From an uncultured Clostridia bacterium (GTDB lineage: Bacteria; Bacillota; Clostridia; Christensenellales; Pumilibacteraceae): a DNA stretch of 64,000 bases. The notes under the pieces are model-generated. The model was not told where the DNA came from and did no database searches. It saw only the letters and a program-made list of their open reading frames with translations. Location: contig CAMWLQ010000004.1 of the NCBI GenBank assembly GCA_947175195.1, positions 1 through 64,000 of the forward strand, read 5' to 3'. Shown piece by piece: positions 45,243-52,384 of this stretch; the stretch's first letter is position 1, and each line of letters opens with the position of its first letter. Both the position numbers and the translations under genes were made by a program.

Positions 45243-45334
45243 TGAAAACTTGGAAAAAGCTTTTATATGTTGCTCTCGGTATAACAATTTTAATAGTAAT
45301 AGGATATTTTATTTATACGGCGGTACAGCTATGA
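45242..45334 (+). CDS. 30-residue membrane peptide
   Basis: Missed by the track. It encodes MKTWKKLLYVALGITILIVI and ends GYFIYTAVQL: a short basic start and one membrane helix. The start overlaps the preceding stop (TAATG) and its stop overlaps the Zot-like start (ATGA). The tight overlaps argue that it is real. Minor virion tip peptides of inoviruses (pVII/pIX) are of this size and lie in such chains; the role is inference. Confidence 0.55.
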   Translation: MKTWKKLLYVALGITILIVIGYFIYTAVQL

Positions 45335-47511
45335 CAAATGCCAAAAGGCTTAAAATTATAAATCACTTTATATGTATGGCAATAACGCTCGGCATATTGT
45401 TGTTGGGCGTTTTCGTGTTCTCTAATGCTCTCGGTAGACTTATCGAGAGTATTAGAGATCTCGGCTATTCTATTGGATATTTCTTTGCCGAGCTGTTTGG
45501 CATCGAGCATACAATAACACCGACCGTCAATGAGTTTGCTAAAATTCCGTTCTTTGATTTTTCCATATCGAGCGACACACCGTCTACTTCCCTGCCCGAT
45601 ACATGGTCGGGCTTTCAATCCTCATGGGGCGCATATTGGCGGCTGTGGGCTACGGCCGACAATTTTACAGGTTATATCAGTTTTCTCGGTGATATTTTAT
45701 TTTATGTGTGCATGGCGGTTTTAGTAATAATGCCGTTTGCGCTGTTGCTGTATTTATATCTTGGTCGGTATACTAAGCAACAAAACAACGACTATGATAT
45801 AGATAGTAAACCGCTCCGCGCGTTTAAATGGTTGACTGCACATACATATATACCGATACGCAATTTTATATATCAGCTTGTAGATTTCGTTAAAGAACAT
45901 AAGCGGTATTATGGTATATGGATATTTTTATTATTGTTGTACGCTAATGTATTTACCATAGTTATTGAGTTTATAGCGTTCTATTTTTACTTCGTTATCT
46001 CGTTCGATTTAAGCGGTATCTATCGGCAAGTATACAAACTGTTTGTTGACCTCGCCGTGCCGTTCTCGGTCATTCCTGTATGGCTTTGGGTTATAATAGC
46101 GTATTTGATATTAAGCTATATAAGCAAAAAAATAGCGTATAATCGGCTGTATCATAATGAGCTTATGAACCGTGGATTTATTAACGAGCGCGGCGTTGTT
46201 ACAATCGTTTACGGCGCAATGGGCGTTGGTAAAACCACGCAAATAACGGATATGGCACTTTCTACGGAAATACAATTTCGTGACACAGCGTTTGAAATAA
46301 TCCTTGAAACGGATATGCAATTCCCATACTTTCCGTGGTGCAACCTTGAAAACGAATTAAAATGCGCTTTGAATTACCACGTTGTTTATGATATTCATTC
46401 GTGCCGCCGTTGGGTACGAAAAAAGGCTAAGCGTTGGAAAAAGTACCGTTGCCGACAAAAGATATTCGACTATGACTATGAGCGTTACGGACTTCAATAT
46501 GATGATAAATTAAAACTTATTGATATTTGGTCGGCAATCGAGGACTATGCCTGTGCGTATCTCATTTATACCGTACAATCGTCTTTGCTTATTTCCAACT
46601 ATTCTATTCGCTCCGATAATCTTATGTCGGACTTGGGTAACTTCCCTTTGTGGAATACGGATTTTTTCAAGCGCGACAGTCGGCTTATTGACAGCTATTC
46701 GCGGCACGCGCATATACTTGATTTTGATATGTTGCGGCTCGGCAAGCAAATGCTAAAAGATAATCCTAATAGAAACGCATTAGGCTTTGGCGTTTACATA
46801 GTAAGCGAAATAGACAAAGAACGCAAAAACACGCCTGAATTAAAAGACAAGAAAATCGACGCGACGGCTGACGATTGCAACCAAAAAAACGATTTATTCA
46901 ATATCTTACTCAAAATGATACGTCACGCTTGCGTGGTTGCAAACAAGGTGTTTGTAAAGGTCTTTGCCGATTTGCAACGACCTTCAAGCTTAGGCGCGGA
47001 CGCGCTTGAATTGGGCGAAGTTGTTGACATAGTAAGCGCAGGCGATATGTTCCCGACACTCCCCTTTTTCTCGCCGTTTTGGCTGTTCGATTTACTGTTC
47101 AGCTTTTTAAAATCTAAGTTTGATAATTTTTATATAAGCTATCGTTATGTTCGCGCCGACAATACTTTATTGCTTTATTTATTCAAAAGCATTACCGCAA
47201 AGCTAACGCATTACCACGACGGTATGTATAATCTTTTCGGTAGCCAAACCCTCGCGCTCCAAGTAGAACGAGGATCGCGCGAGGGTGAATTTATGTCGCG
47301 GAAGTATTACCGTATGCCGAAAAAGATTTATAGCAAACGGTACGCAACGGATTGTTTGTCGGGTATCTTTGAAAATCGTGCGGCGGCGAATTATGTCGGT
47401 ATTGACGATTTAGCGGAATATGCCGATATTATGGCAACGCCTGTTGAGCTTGCTGCTCAAAATTCGCACTTCCAAAAAGAAATCAAAACTCTCAATTCGG
47501 CTGATGCGTAA
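45331..47511 (+). CDS. Zot/pI-like membrane ATPase, filamentous phage morphogenesis candidate
   Basis: The track ORF is longer; the start that overlaps the preceding stop (ATGA at 45331, MTNAKRLKI) gives 726 residues. Four or so membrane spans fill the first 270 residues, then a P-loop ATPase follows: Walker A VYGAMGVGKTTQ (295-302), a Walker B-like GFGVYIVSEID with charge at the end, and KVFVKVFADLQRPSSLGADALEL. These are the hallmarks of the FtsK-HerA-related Zot/pI family that extrudes filamentous phage. Unusual is the order: canonical pI has the ATPase first and one span after it. A terminator follows. Confidence 0.7.
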   Translation: MTNAKRLKIINHFICMAITLGILLLGVFVFSNALGRLIESIRDLGYSIGYFFAELFGIEHTITPTVNEFAKIPFFDFSISSDTPSTSLPDTWSGFQSSWGAYWRLWATADNFTGYISFLGDILFYVCMAVLVIMPFALLLYLYLGRYTKQQNNDYDIDSKPLRAFKWLTAHTYIPIRNFIYQLVDFVKEHKRYYGIWIFLLLLYANVFTIVIEFIAFYFYFVISFDLSGIYRQVYKLFVDLAVPFSVIPVWLWVIIAYLILSYISKKIAYNRLYHNELMNRGFINERGVVTIVYGAMGVGKTTQITDMALSTEIQFRDTAFEIILETDMQFPYFPWCNLENELKCALNYHVVYDIHSCRRWVRKKAKRWKKYRCRQKIFDYDYERYGLQYDDKLKLIDIWSAIEDYACAYLIYTVQSSLLISNYSIRSDNLMSDLGNFPLWNTDFFKRDSRLIDSYSRHAHILDFDMLRLGKQMLKDNPNRNALGFGVYIVSEIDKERKNTPELKDKKIDATADDCNQKNDLFNILLKMIRHACVVANKVFVKVFADLQRPSSLGADALELGEVVDIVSAGDMFPTLPFFSPFWLFDLLFSFLKSKFDNFYISYRYVRADNTLLLYLFKSITAKLTHYHDGMYNLFGSQTLALQVERGSREGEFMSRKYYRMPKKIYSKRYATDCLSGIFENRAAANYVGIDDLAEYADIMATPVELAAQNSHFQKEIKTLNSADA

Positions 47512-47656
47512 CCCGAAAATGGTTAGGGTTTTCGGAAAGTGGTCGAGCGGCATGGGATTTGTTATAGGTCGAATGGTCTATAACATACTCTTGCCGCGAA
47601 GTAGGGATTGCGTGGAACGCGCTCCGGCTTGGGCTTTGGGCGTGGTTGGGCAAGCA

Positions 47657-47684
47657 AAAAGGACGGTCTATTGACCGTCCTTTT
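47657..47684. terminator. Bidirectional terminator between Zot-like gene and minus-strand operon
   Basis: Perfect 12-bp stem AAAAGGACGGTC / GACCGTCCTTTT with loop TATT. It separates two convergent transcription units. The 145 bp before it also hold GTTATAG...CTATAAC. Confidence 0.92.
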
Positions 47685-47689
47685 ATTTT

Positions 47690-47884
47690 TCAAACAGTGT
47701 AATATTTTTTGCCTATCGCTTTTGCCATTGCTTTACCGTATTGGTCTATTTTCTTTGAAATAAAATCGTGTTCTTTTTCGGTAAAGCACTCAAATAAATC
47801 TTCCGTATCAAGGTCGTAGTAGGCTCTTGCGATTGCGTGTAACAAAATTTCTTTTGCTTTTTCGTTCATTTCTTTTTTTGTCAT
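47690..47884 (-). CDS. Small helical protein, 64 aa
   Basis: I take the internal ATG at 47884 (MTKKEMNEKAKEIL) behind GGAGGATAAA. The protein is charged and helical (YDLDTEDLFECFTEKEHDFISKKIDQYGKAMAKAIG), with no membrane segment. It is the last gene of the minus-strand operon and probably a regulator or accessory factor; the family is not recognised. Confidence 0.65.
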   Translation of the reverse strand: MTKKEMNEKAKEILLHAIARAYYDLDTEDLFECFTEKEHDFISKKIDQYGKAMAKAIGKKYYTV

Positions 47885-47923
47885 TTTATCCTCCGCCCGT
47901 TTTGCCGATAGCACAGCAGTTTT

Positions 47924-48388
47924 TTATTTATCTATGTTGTTTTTGGCTATTGCCCGTGGGTACTGTTTTTTTAGTTCCTTGTATCGCTTAATTGCGATAT
48001 GTCGTTCTTTGCCTTTGTAATCCTCGTCAATAATCTTTTCAAATGGTTGACCGCCTTTTTTATAGCCTTTGAATACGCACACGGAATAGTATATTTTGTT
48101 GTGGTAGTAGTCTACACGGCGTAATAGCTGTATGTGTATGTCGTAAATGATTTGCGCCTCTCGCATTTGGTTATACAGTGTATACAGTTCGTCGCGGTAG
48201 CTTTTCATGTCCTCTATAAGTTGCTCGGCGGTTTGTATAATGCGCTGTGCGCTTTTGTCGCTTTCGGCTATCCGTTCGAGCGTGTCGAGCTTTTCGGGGT
48301 TCCATATTCCCCCGATAAAATACATATCGGGGGTTATGTACTCCGTTCGCCCATAATGCTTGAATTTATCTATTAGATTGCTTGTCAT
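47924..48388 (-). CDS. Unknown soluble protein, 154 aa
   Basis: The track ORF begins too early; the ATG at 48388 (MTSNLIDKFKHYGR) has GAAAGGAGTGCAAGAGCA before it, as does the first gene of the operon. The middle is a long coiled-coil-like helix (about 45-95, RIAESDKSAQRIIQTAEQL). The C-terminus is basic (YKELKKQYPRAIAKN). I do not recognise it. The same ribosome site design in two genes of the operon suggests balanced expression. Confidence 0.65.
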   Translation of the reverse strand: MTSNLIDKFKHYGRTEYITPDMYFIGGIWNPEKLDTLERIAESDKSAQRIIQTAEQLIEDMKSYRDELYTLYNQMREAQIIYDIHIQLLRRVDYYHNKIYYSVCVFKGYKKGGQPFEKIIDEDYKGKERHIAIKRYKELKKQYPRAIAKNNIDK

Positions 48389-48420
48389 TGCTCTTGCACT
48401 CCTTTCGGTATCGTAGGCGG

Positions 48421-48900
48421 CTATACAGCCGCCTGCAATCGCCTTTTCTCTTCTTCCTTGATTATTTCCGAGCCGTGCAAGCGGCGGATTTCGTCGAGTG
48501 TCAAGCGGTATTTGTTGTTTTTCGGGTCTTGCGCCCATGCCCATGCTTTTTTGCTACTGCACCAAAAAAAGCCGAGTTCTTTAAGCTGTTGGCGGTAGGC
48601 GTACGCGCCGAATACCCATAACCACTTGCCGCAAAGTTCTATTGTACAATCAAATGTAATGATAGCATCTATAATTTTGCGGAAATCGTCGGGCGCGTTC
48701 GCCGCCTGTTCTTTGGTGTACTGCTTGCCGTCCGCCGTTTCGTGTATGTTCTTTACACGTTCAAAAATTATATCGTATTCCGCGTTGATGGCTTGCATGT
48801 CCTCTACATTGCCGCCCCTGTCGGGGTGATGCTTAAAGGCAAGCGTTTTGTATTGGCGTTTTAATTCGTCTACGGTGTTTACATTGTTAAAATACTTCAT
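48421..48900 (-). CDS. J-domain (DnaJ-like) protein, 159 aa
   Basis: The N-terminal J-domain is clear: VDELKRQYKTLAFKHHPDRGG with the HPD motif, followed by the IxxAY-like AINAEYDIIFERV helix. The rest has aromatic residues (KWLWVFGAYAYRQQLKELGF) and no Gly/Phe or zinc-finger region, as in small phage and plasmid J proteins. It would recruit a host Hsp70, perhaps for Rep remodelling; that role is inference. Start behind AGAGGAGTATATC. Confidence 0.88.
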   Translation of the reverse strand: MKYFNNVNTVDELKRQYKTLAFKHHPDRGGNVEDMQAINAEYDIIFERVKNIHETADGKQYTKEQAANAPDDFRKIIDAIITFDCTIELCGKWLWVFGAYAYRQQLKELGFFWCSSKKAWAWAQDPKNNKYRLTLDEIRRLHGSEIIKEEEKRRLQAAV

Positions 48901-48926
48901 GATATACTCCTCTTTGATATTGTTCT

Positions 48927-49109
48927 TTATTTTGTCTTGATTGTGATAATTTCCGCGCGTGTTATTTCGCTTTGCGCGTATTCCTTGTCTATATTAGCAA
49001 GTGCCTTTTGCGCGGCTTTTCGCGTGTTATACACTTCGGAGAACGTGCGCGATATGTTCCCGTTAAAGCTGTTGCGTGTGATTTCGTAAATAAGCTTATA
49101 CTTTGTCAT
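48927..49109 (-). CDS. Small basic protein, 60 aa, first gene of minus-strand operon
   Basis: I use the ATG at 49109 (MTKYKLIYEITRNS), which has the same GAAAGGAGCAAGAACA leader as the 154-aa gene. The sequence alternates beta strand and helix (YKLIYEITR, NTRKAAQKALANIDK, ITRAEIITIKTK), as in small DNA-binding or Arc/RHH-like folds, but no family is certain. It is the first gene after a strong promoter with a palindrome downstream of the start site. Confidence 0.65.
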   Translation of the reverse strand: MTKYKLIYEITRNSFNGNISRTFSEVYNTRKAAQKALANIDKEYAQSEITRAEIITIKTK

Positions 49110-49131
49110 TGTTCTTGCTCCTTTCATTGAT

Positions 49132-49186
49132 AGGTTGTCAACCTTGATTACCCTTATATTATATATGATTTTTCTAATAATGTCAA
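49132..49186 (-). promoter_or_regulatory. Promoter and operator-like palindrome of the minus-strand operon
   Basis: Minus-strand TTGACA (49186-49181), 17 bp, TATAAT (49163-49158). The palindrome AGGTTGTCAACCT (49132-49144) lies just after the expected start. The divergent HTH gene is the likely binding protein. Confidence 0.75.
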
Positions 49187-49246
49187 GTAAAATCATATAC
49201 TTTTTCTAAAAAATATTATATTTTTCATATATTTATTTGAAAATGC

Positions 49247-49276
49247 TTGACATTATAAGATATTTAATGTTAAAAT
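49247..49276 (+). promoter_or_regulatory. Promoter of the divergent HTH gene
   Basis: TTGACA (49247-49252), 17-18 bp, TTAAAAT. This places transcription from about 49283 and excludes the upstream ATG of the track ORF as the start. Confidence 0.6.
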
Positions 49277-49314
49277 GGGCGTACTTTATAAAGGAAGGTG
49301 TACGACCAAAGGCA

Positions 49315-49527
49315 ATGATAAATTTAACTGAAAAATTGCGTATAGCAATGATAAAACAAGAAGTAAATCAAACGACATTAGCGACGAGAACAGGTCAAAA
49401 ACAATCTAATCTTTCACAAAAGTTTATAACTAATAACTTTAAATTATCCGAGTATGCAAAACTTGTCGAGGCTCTCGGCTGTACCCTTGAAATAAATATT
49501 GTCTTACCAAGTGGCGAAAAGGTATAG
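49315..49527 (+). CDS. Xre-like helix-turn-helix regulator, 70 aa
   Basis: The track ORF starts upstream of its own promoter; the ATG at 49315 (MINLTEKLRIAMIKQ) gives 70 residues. An HTH is visible (EVNQTTLATRTGQKQSNLSQK) with the usual hydrophobic core (YAKLVEALGCTLEINIVL). It faces the minus-strand operon across 205 bp that hold both promoters and a palindrome. In a provirus this is the position of the lysogeny-type switch repressor. Confidence 0.8.
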   Translation: MINLTEKLRIAMIKQEVNQTTLATRTGQKQSNLSQKFITNNFKLSEYAKLVEALGCTLEINIVLPSGEKV

Positions 49528-49557
49528 AACAGCCACGCATTAAGACCAACCGACAAC

Positions 49558-49850
49558 GGTCTATCCTTTTAGATTGCAAGAGGCAAAGAAACAGCCAAAC
49601 CACCGACCAAGCAAGCATACGCTTTGCCGCGGTATAATGACAAGTCCGAAAGCGACCACAAAGGTCTATCCTTTTGAGTTGCTTTCGGCAACCCGAAAGG
49701 ACTGCGGCAAATGCGATTTGTCAAGCACACCGTGGAATAAATTTTTATGCCGCGAAAGGTGCTTGACAAATTGCAAGTATGCGAGATTAGAACGGTCAAG
49801 TTTGACGGTAGGACGTGGGCGACCGCAAGCGAGTTAGCGCGGCGCCCACG
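49558..49850. other. Noncoding hairpin region: packaging or single-strand origin candidate
   Basis: This 430-bp gap (49528-49957) has no supported ORF but has order. The 13-mer GGTCTATCCTTTT occurs at 49558 and 49663. The 17-nt arms TGCGATTTGTCAAGCAC (49712-49728) and GTGCTTGACAAATTGCA (49759-49775) pair with one mismatch over a 30-nt loop. A GC hairpin at 49814-49850 has arms CGTGGGCG-A-CCGC and GCGGCGCCCACG. Filamentous phages use such a hairpin to start packaging, and rolling-circle plasmids use them to prime the second strand. Confidence 0.6.
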
Positions 49851-49957
49851 CTCCGCAAACTCTATCCGATTGGCTCAGCAAAACAAGCCGTCCGTGTTTG
49901 ATACATTCAAGCATGGGCGGTTTTTTACGCGGTTACGCAAATAAGGACATAATTGCC

Positions 49958-51010
49958 ATGAAACTAAAAGGAACAAAAAATTTAACCTACACACAACGCC
50001 TACAAATAGAACAATGCTTTAATGCAGGATTAACAAGACAAGCCATAGCCGATAAGCTTGGAATAGGCATAGCTACCGTCTACCGCGAATTACGCCGCGG
50101 CAAATATGAGCATAAAGTAAAAAGTTATTATGATTGTATCGGTGAGCCGATATATAAAACCGAAACACGGTATAGCCCCGAACTTGCTCAATCTAAATAC
50201 GAAATCAACAAAACAAGCCACGGGCCACAACTCAAAATCGGCAACGATTTTGAGTTTGTCCGCTACGTGGAAAAGCGCATAATAAAAGACCATATATCCC
50301 CTTGCGCGGTATGCGGCGAAATAAAACGCAATAAGCTATTTAAAACAACTATTAGCAAAACAACAATGTATCGGTATATCGAAATGGGTATATTTATGAA
50401 TATAACTATGTCACATTTACCTGTTGGATTGCGAAAAAAGCAATACCGCAAGGTAAAAGAAAAACGTCCACCTCGCGGCACAAGTATAGAAAAACGTCCA
50501 AAAGAAATAGCCGAGCGGAATACGTTCGGGCACTGGGAAATGGATTGTGTTGTTGGAAAGCAAGAAACAAAAAGTGTTTTGCTTGTTCTCACTGAAAGAT
50601 TAACGCGCTACGAACTTATATTTAAAATGCCAAATAAAAAAGCTGAAAGCGTTGTTAAATGCCTAAATAAATTAGAATATAAATACGGTAAGGATTTCCG
50701 TAAAATATTCAAAAGTATAACGGTAGATAACGGTACGGAGTTTAGCGATTTCAACGGTATAGAGCGGTCAATATATAAAGGCAAGCGTGTAGACGTTTAT
50801 TATTGTCACCCCTATTCTTCGTGTGAACGTGGGAGCAATGAGCGGATCAACCGCGATATACGCCGTCTACTGCCGAAAGGTACAAACTTTACGCCGTGTA
50901 CCGACGAGGAAATACAAGCTGTACAAGATTGGGTAAACGATTATCCACGCGCTATATTCGGCTATGAAAGTGCGGCGGTAAAGTTTGCCGAGCAGTTAGC
51001 GGCGATATAA
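49958..51010 (+). CDS. IS30-family DDE transposase
   Basis: I use the ATG at 49958 (MKLKGTKNLTYTQRLQIE), giving 350 residues. An N-terminal HTH (FNAGLTRQAIADKLGIGIATVYRELRRG) precedes an rve-type DDE core with all three acidic residues visible: D in HWEMDCVVG, D in TVDNGTEF and E in SCERGSNERINR. The length is typical of IS30. No flanking inverted repeats close to the gene are obvious, so I cannot delimit an insertion sequence. Because IS30-type transposases occur in spiroplasma plectroviruses, it may serve this provirus, or just be an inserted IS. Confidence 0.92.
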   Translation: MKLKGTKNLTYTQRLQIEQCFNAGLTRQAIADKLGIGIATVYRELRRGKYEHKVKSYYDCIGEPIYKTETRYSPELAQSKYEINKTSHGPQLKIGNDFEFVRYVEKRIIKDHISPCAVCGEIKRNKLFKTTISKTTMYRYIEMGIFMNITMSHLPVGLRKKQYRKVKEKRPPRGTSIEKRPKEIAERNTFGHWEMDCVVGKQETKSVLLVLTERLTRYELIFKMPNKKAESVVKCLNKLEYKYGKDFRKIFKSITVDNGTEFSDFNGIERSIYKGKRVDVYYCHPYSSCERGSNERINRDIRRLLPKGTNFTPCTDEEIQAVQDWVNDYPRAIFGYESAAVKFAEQLAAI

Positions 51011-51098
51011 TCGCGTGTTCCGCTCCGGCACGGTAAGCGTAAAAATACGCTTGCCTATTTTGTCATATTCTTAATTCTCTATTCCCTGTATTAAGCGC

Positions 51099-51130
51099 AT
51101 ACAATCCCCTTGCTCGCAAGGGGATTGTAT
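51099..51130 (+). terminator. Terminator after the transposase
   Basis: Perfect 14-bp stem ATACAATCCCCTTG / CAAGGGGATTGTAT with loop CTCG and a TTGTTTT tail, 90 bp past the transposase stop and 80 bp inside the right repeat. Confidence 0.8.
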
Positions 51131-51211
51131 TTGTTTTCAGTCTTTAATAGATTGTATTATATCACAGTTTTAAAATTTTTTTAATAAATTATCAAAACCT
51201 ACTTGACAATT

Positions 51212-51229
51212 CGATAAATATTAGAACTT
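51212..51229. repeat. Right copy of 18-bp direct repeat (attR candidate)
   Basis: Identical to 36551-36568. It lies 57 bp before the -35 of the tRNA-Leu promoter. The host sequence therefore seems to be the junction between the giant gene promoter and the tRNA. Confidence 0.8.
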
Positions 51230-51286
51230 TAATATAATATTTTCTCTTATAAGGCAATGTTCGTATAATATTTGTGCTCAACTTGC

Positions 51287-51315
51287 TTGACTTACCTTCC
51301 GATATATTGTATAAT
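51287..51315 (+). promoter_or_regulatory. Promoter of tRNA-Leu
   Basis: TTGACT, 17 bp, TATAAT, with the tRNA starting 18 bp after the -10. It lies outside the element. Confidence 0.8.
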
Positions 51316-51332
51316 TCCAGTGTAATACGTGC

Positions 51333-51417
51333 GCGGGGGTGGCGAAATTGGCAGACGCGCAGGTCTCAGAAGCCTGTGGGTAACTCCGTACGAGTTCAAG
51401 TCTCGTCCTCCGCACCA
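51333..51417 (+). tRNA. tRNA-Leu (CAG)
   Basis: The 85-nt gene has acceptor GCGGGGG paired with CCTCCGC (one G-U), a D-arm with TGGC, an anticodon stem CAGGT/GCCTG around loop CTCAGAA (anticodon CAG at 51367-51369), a long variable arm and a T-arm with GTTCAAG. The CCA end is encoded. The extra arm and anticodon make it a leucine tRNA reading CUG. A terminator follows. Confidence 0.97.
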
Positions 51418-51420
51418 AAC

Positions 51421-51455
51421 AAAAATCGGCAATGCTGTGTTCATTGCCGATTTTT
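51421..51455 (+). terminator. Terminator of tRNA-Leu
   Basis: Stem AAAAATCGGCAATG / CATTGCCGATTTTT with loop CTGTGTT. Confidence 0.92.
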
Positions 51456-51474
51456 GTTTCTTCACTATTATATA

Positions 51475-51579
51475 AAAGGTTGAGATTCCTCGCGTTGCTC
51501 GGAATGACAAAAGTAGTTTTAGCTACTGAACTAATTTCTTTTGTCATACTGAGCGCAGCGAAGTATCTCAACCTCTTTT
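51475..51579. repeat. Imperfect palindromic intergenic repeat
   Basis: The arm AAAGGTTGAGATTCCTCGCG, read on through GTTGCTCGGAATGACAAAAG, is the near-reverse complement of CTTTTGTCATACTGAGCGCA, read on to GCGAAGTATCTCAACC. The pair encloses an inner TAGTTTTAGCTACTGAACTA palindrome. It is about 105 bp and could be a REP- or MITE-type element. Only one copy is in this window. Confidence 0.75.
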
Positions 51580-51607
51580 TAATTCTTAATTCCGAATTCC
51601 GAATTAT

Positions 51608-52243
51608 CTATATTTCTTCAAACAAGTCCTTACCCACGCCGCATATGGGACAAAGGTAATCGTCGGGGACCTCGTCACCCTCGTATACGTAGCCGCATAT
51701 GGTGCAACGGTATTTTTTGCCGCTTTGCTGTTTTTCCGTTTGCTGTTCCTCAACGTACGTGGGTGCGGTCTTGGGCGCGCCGCCCTTGATCACCTTGTGA
51801 TAGTAGTCGTACGTCATAGGCGTTTTGCTGCCGAAGGTATCCGCCGCGACCAGCTTGCCCAAAAACACGGTGTGCGTGGGCGTTTCCATTTGGTCTATCA
51901 CATCGCAAACGATATATCCGCAGCTGTCGCTCAGCACGGGCAGGCGCGACTGCACCGAATAGTCCACGCCCTCGAACTTGTCCACTTCCCTGCCCGACTT
52001 AAAGCCGAACATGCCGATCAGCTTAGGGTCGGAGCTTTCGGCAAGCACGGATATTGCAAACTTGCCTATATCCCTTATGCACGCGTTGGTAAAGTTGTCG
52101 CGGTTAATGCTGACCGCAAACGTGGCGGGCTCGGCGGTCACTTGCATTATGCTGTTGGCTACGCAGCCGACGGGACGACCCTCCGACCAAGTGGTGACGA
52201 TATACACGCCGTACGACAGTTTTGTTATAATGTTATTGTTCAT
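51608..52243 (-). CDS. hrb: High-molecular-weight rubredoxin (flavin reductase fused to rubredoxin)
   Basis: I take the ATG at 52243 ([15 protein letters not shown]) behind AAGGAG, giving 211 residues. Residues 1 to about 155 are a flavin-reductase domain ([42 protein letters not shown]). The C-terminus is a rubredoxin with [10 protein letters not shown] and CPICGVG. Such Hrb proteins pass electrons from NAD(P)H to flavodiiron proteins for O2 or NO removal in anaerobes. No such partner is in the window. Confidence 0.92.
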   Translation of the reverse strand: MNNNIITKLSYGVYIVTTWSEGRPVGCVANSIMQVTAEPATFAVSINRDNFTNACIRDIGKFAISVLAESSDPKLIGMFGFKSGREVDKFEGVDYSVQSRLPVLSDSCGYIVCDVIDQMETPTHTVFLGKLVAADTFGSKTPMTYDYYHKVIKGGAPKTAPTYVEEQQTEKQQSGKKYRCTICGYVYEGDEVPDDYLCPICGVGKDLFEEI

Positions 52244-52267
52244 AATTGATTTCTCCTTTTCTTTTAT

Positions 52268-52296
52268 ATTATATATATTGTGTGTCAACTTGTAAA
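52268..52296 (-). promoter_or_regulatory. Promoter of hrb
   Basis: Minus-strand TTTACA, 17 bp, TATAAT, about 25 bases before the ATG. Confidence 0.65.
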
Positions 52297-52316
52297 GTCA
52301 TATCACCTTCTTTTCA

Positions 52317-52345
52317 TTGACTTTTTTTACAAAATGCGGTACAAT
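52317..52345 (+). promoter_or_regulatory. Promoter of the dehydratase activase homologue
   Basis: TTGACT, 17 bp, TACAAT, predicting a start near 52352. This is downstream of the track ORF's start and of a second Met codon (52349), so it decides the start at 52385. Confidence 0.75.
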
Positions 52346-52384
52346 TATATGCGTAAAATATTGTATTTTGTAGGGTTATCGACA

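Larger units (their letters stand above)
36551..51229. mobile_element. Integrated inovirus-like (filamentous phage) element, about 14.7 kb
   Basis: An exact 18-bp direct repeat bounds a block whose codon use and A+T content differ from both flanks. Order from the left: ssDNA-binding-like protein, iteron/hairpin origin, truncated Rep, HUH-helicase Rep, two small proteins, three membrane or secreted proteins, a 49-residue membrane peptide, a 220-residue protein, two tiny ORFs, a Zot-like ATPase, a minus-strand regulator operon, a divergent HTH gene and an IS30-type transposase. Rep plus ssDNA-binding protein plus small coat-like peptide plus large surface protein plus Zot/pI ATPase is the plan of inoviruses. 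A mobilisable plasmid is the alternative, but there is no relaxase of the Mob type and no coupling protein. Confidence 0.72.

Noticed and set aside
47504-47674. 56-codon ORF overlapping the Zot-like stop
   Set aside because: No ribosome site, and the stop falls in the terminator loop. Possible but not supported.
49897-51010. Start of the transposase at the track ORF's first Met (49898)
   Set aside because: No ribosome site there and an odd N-terminus. The ATG at 49958 with AAGGAC and the family-like MKLKGTKNLT opening is better.
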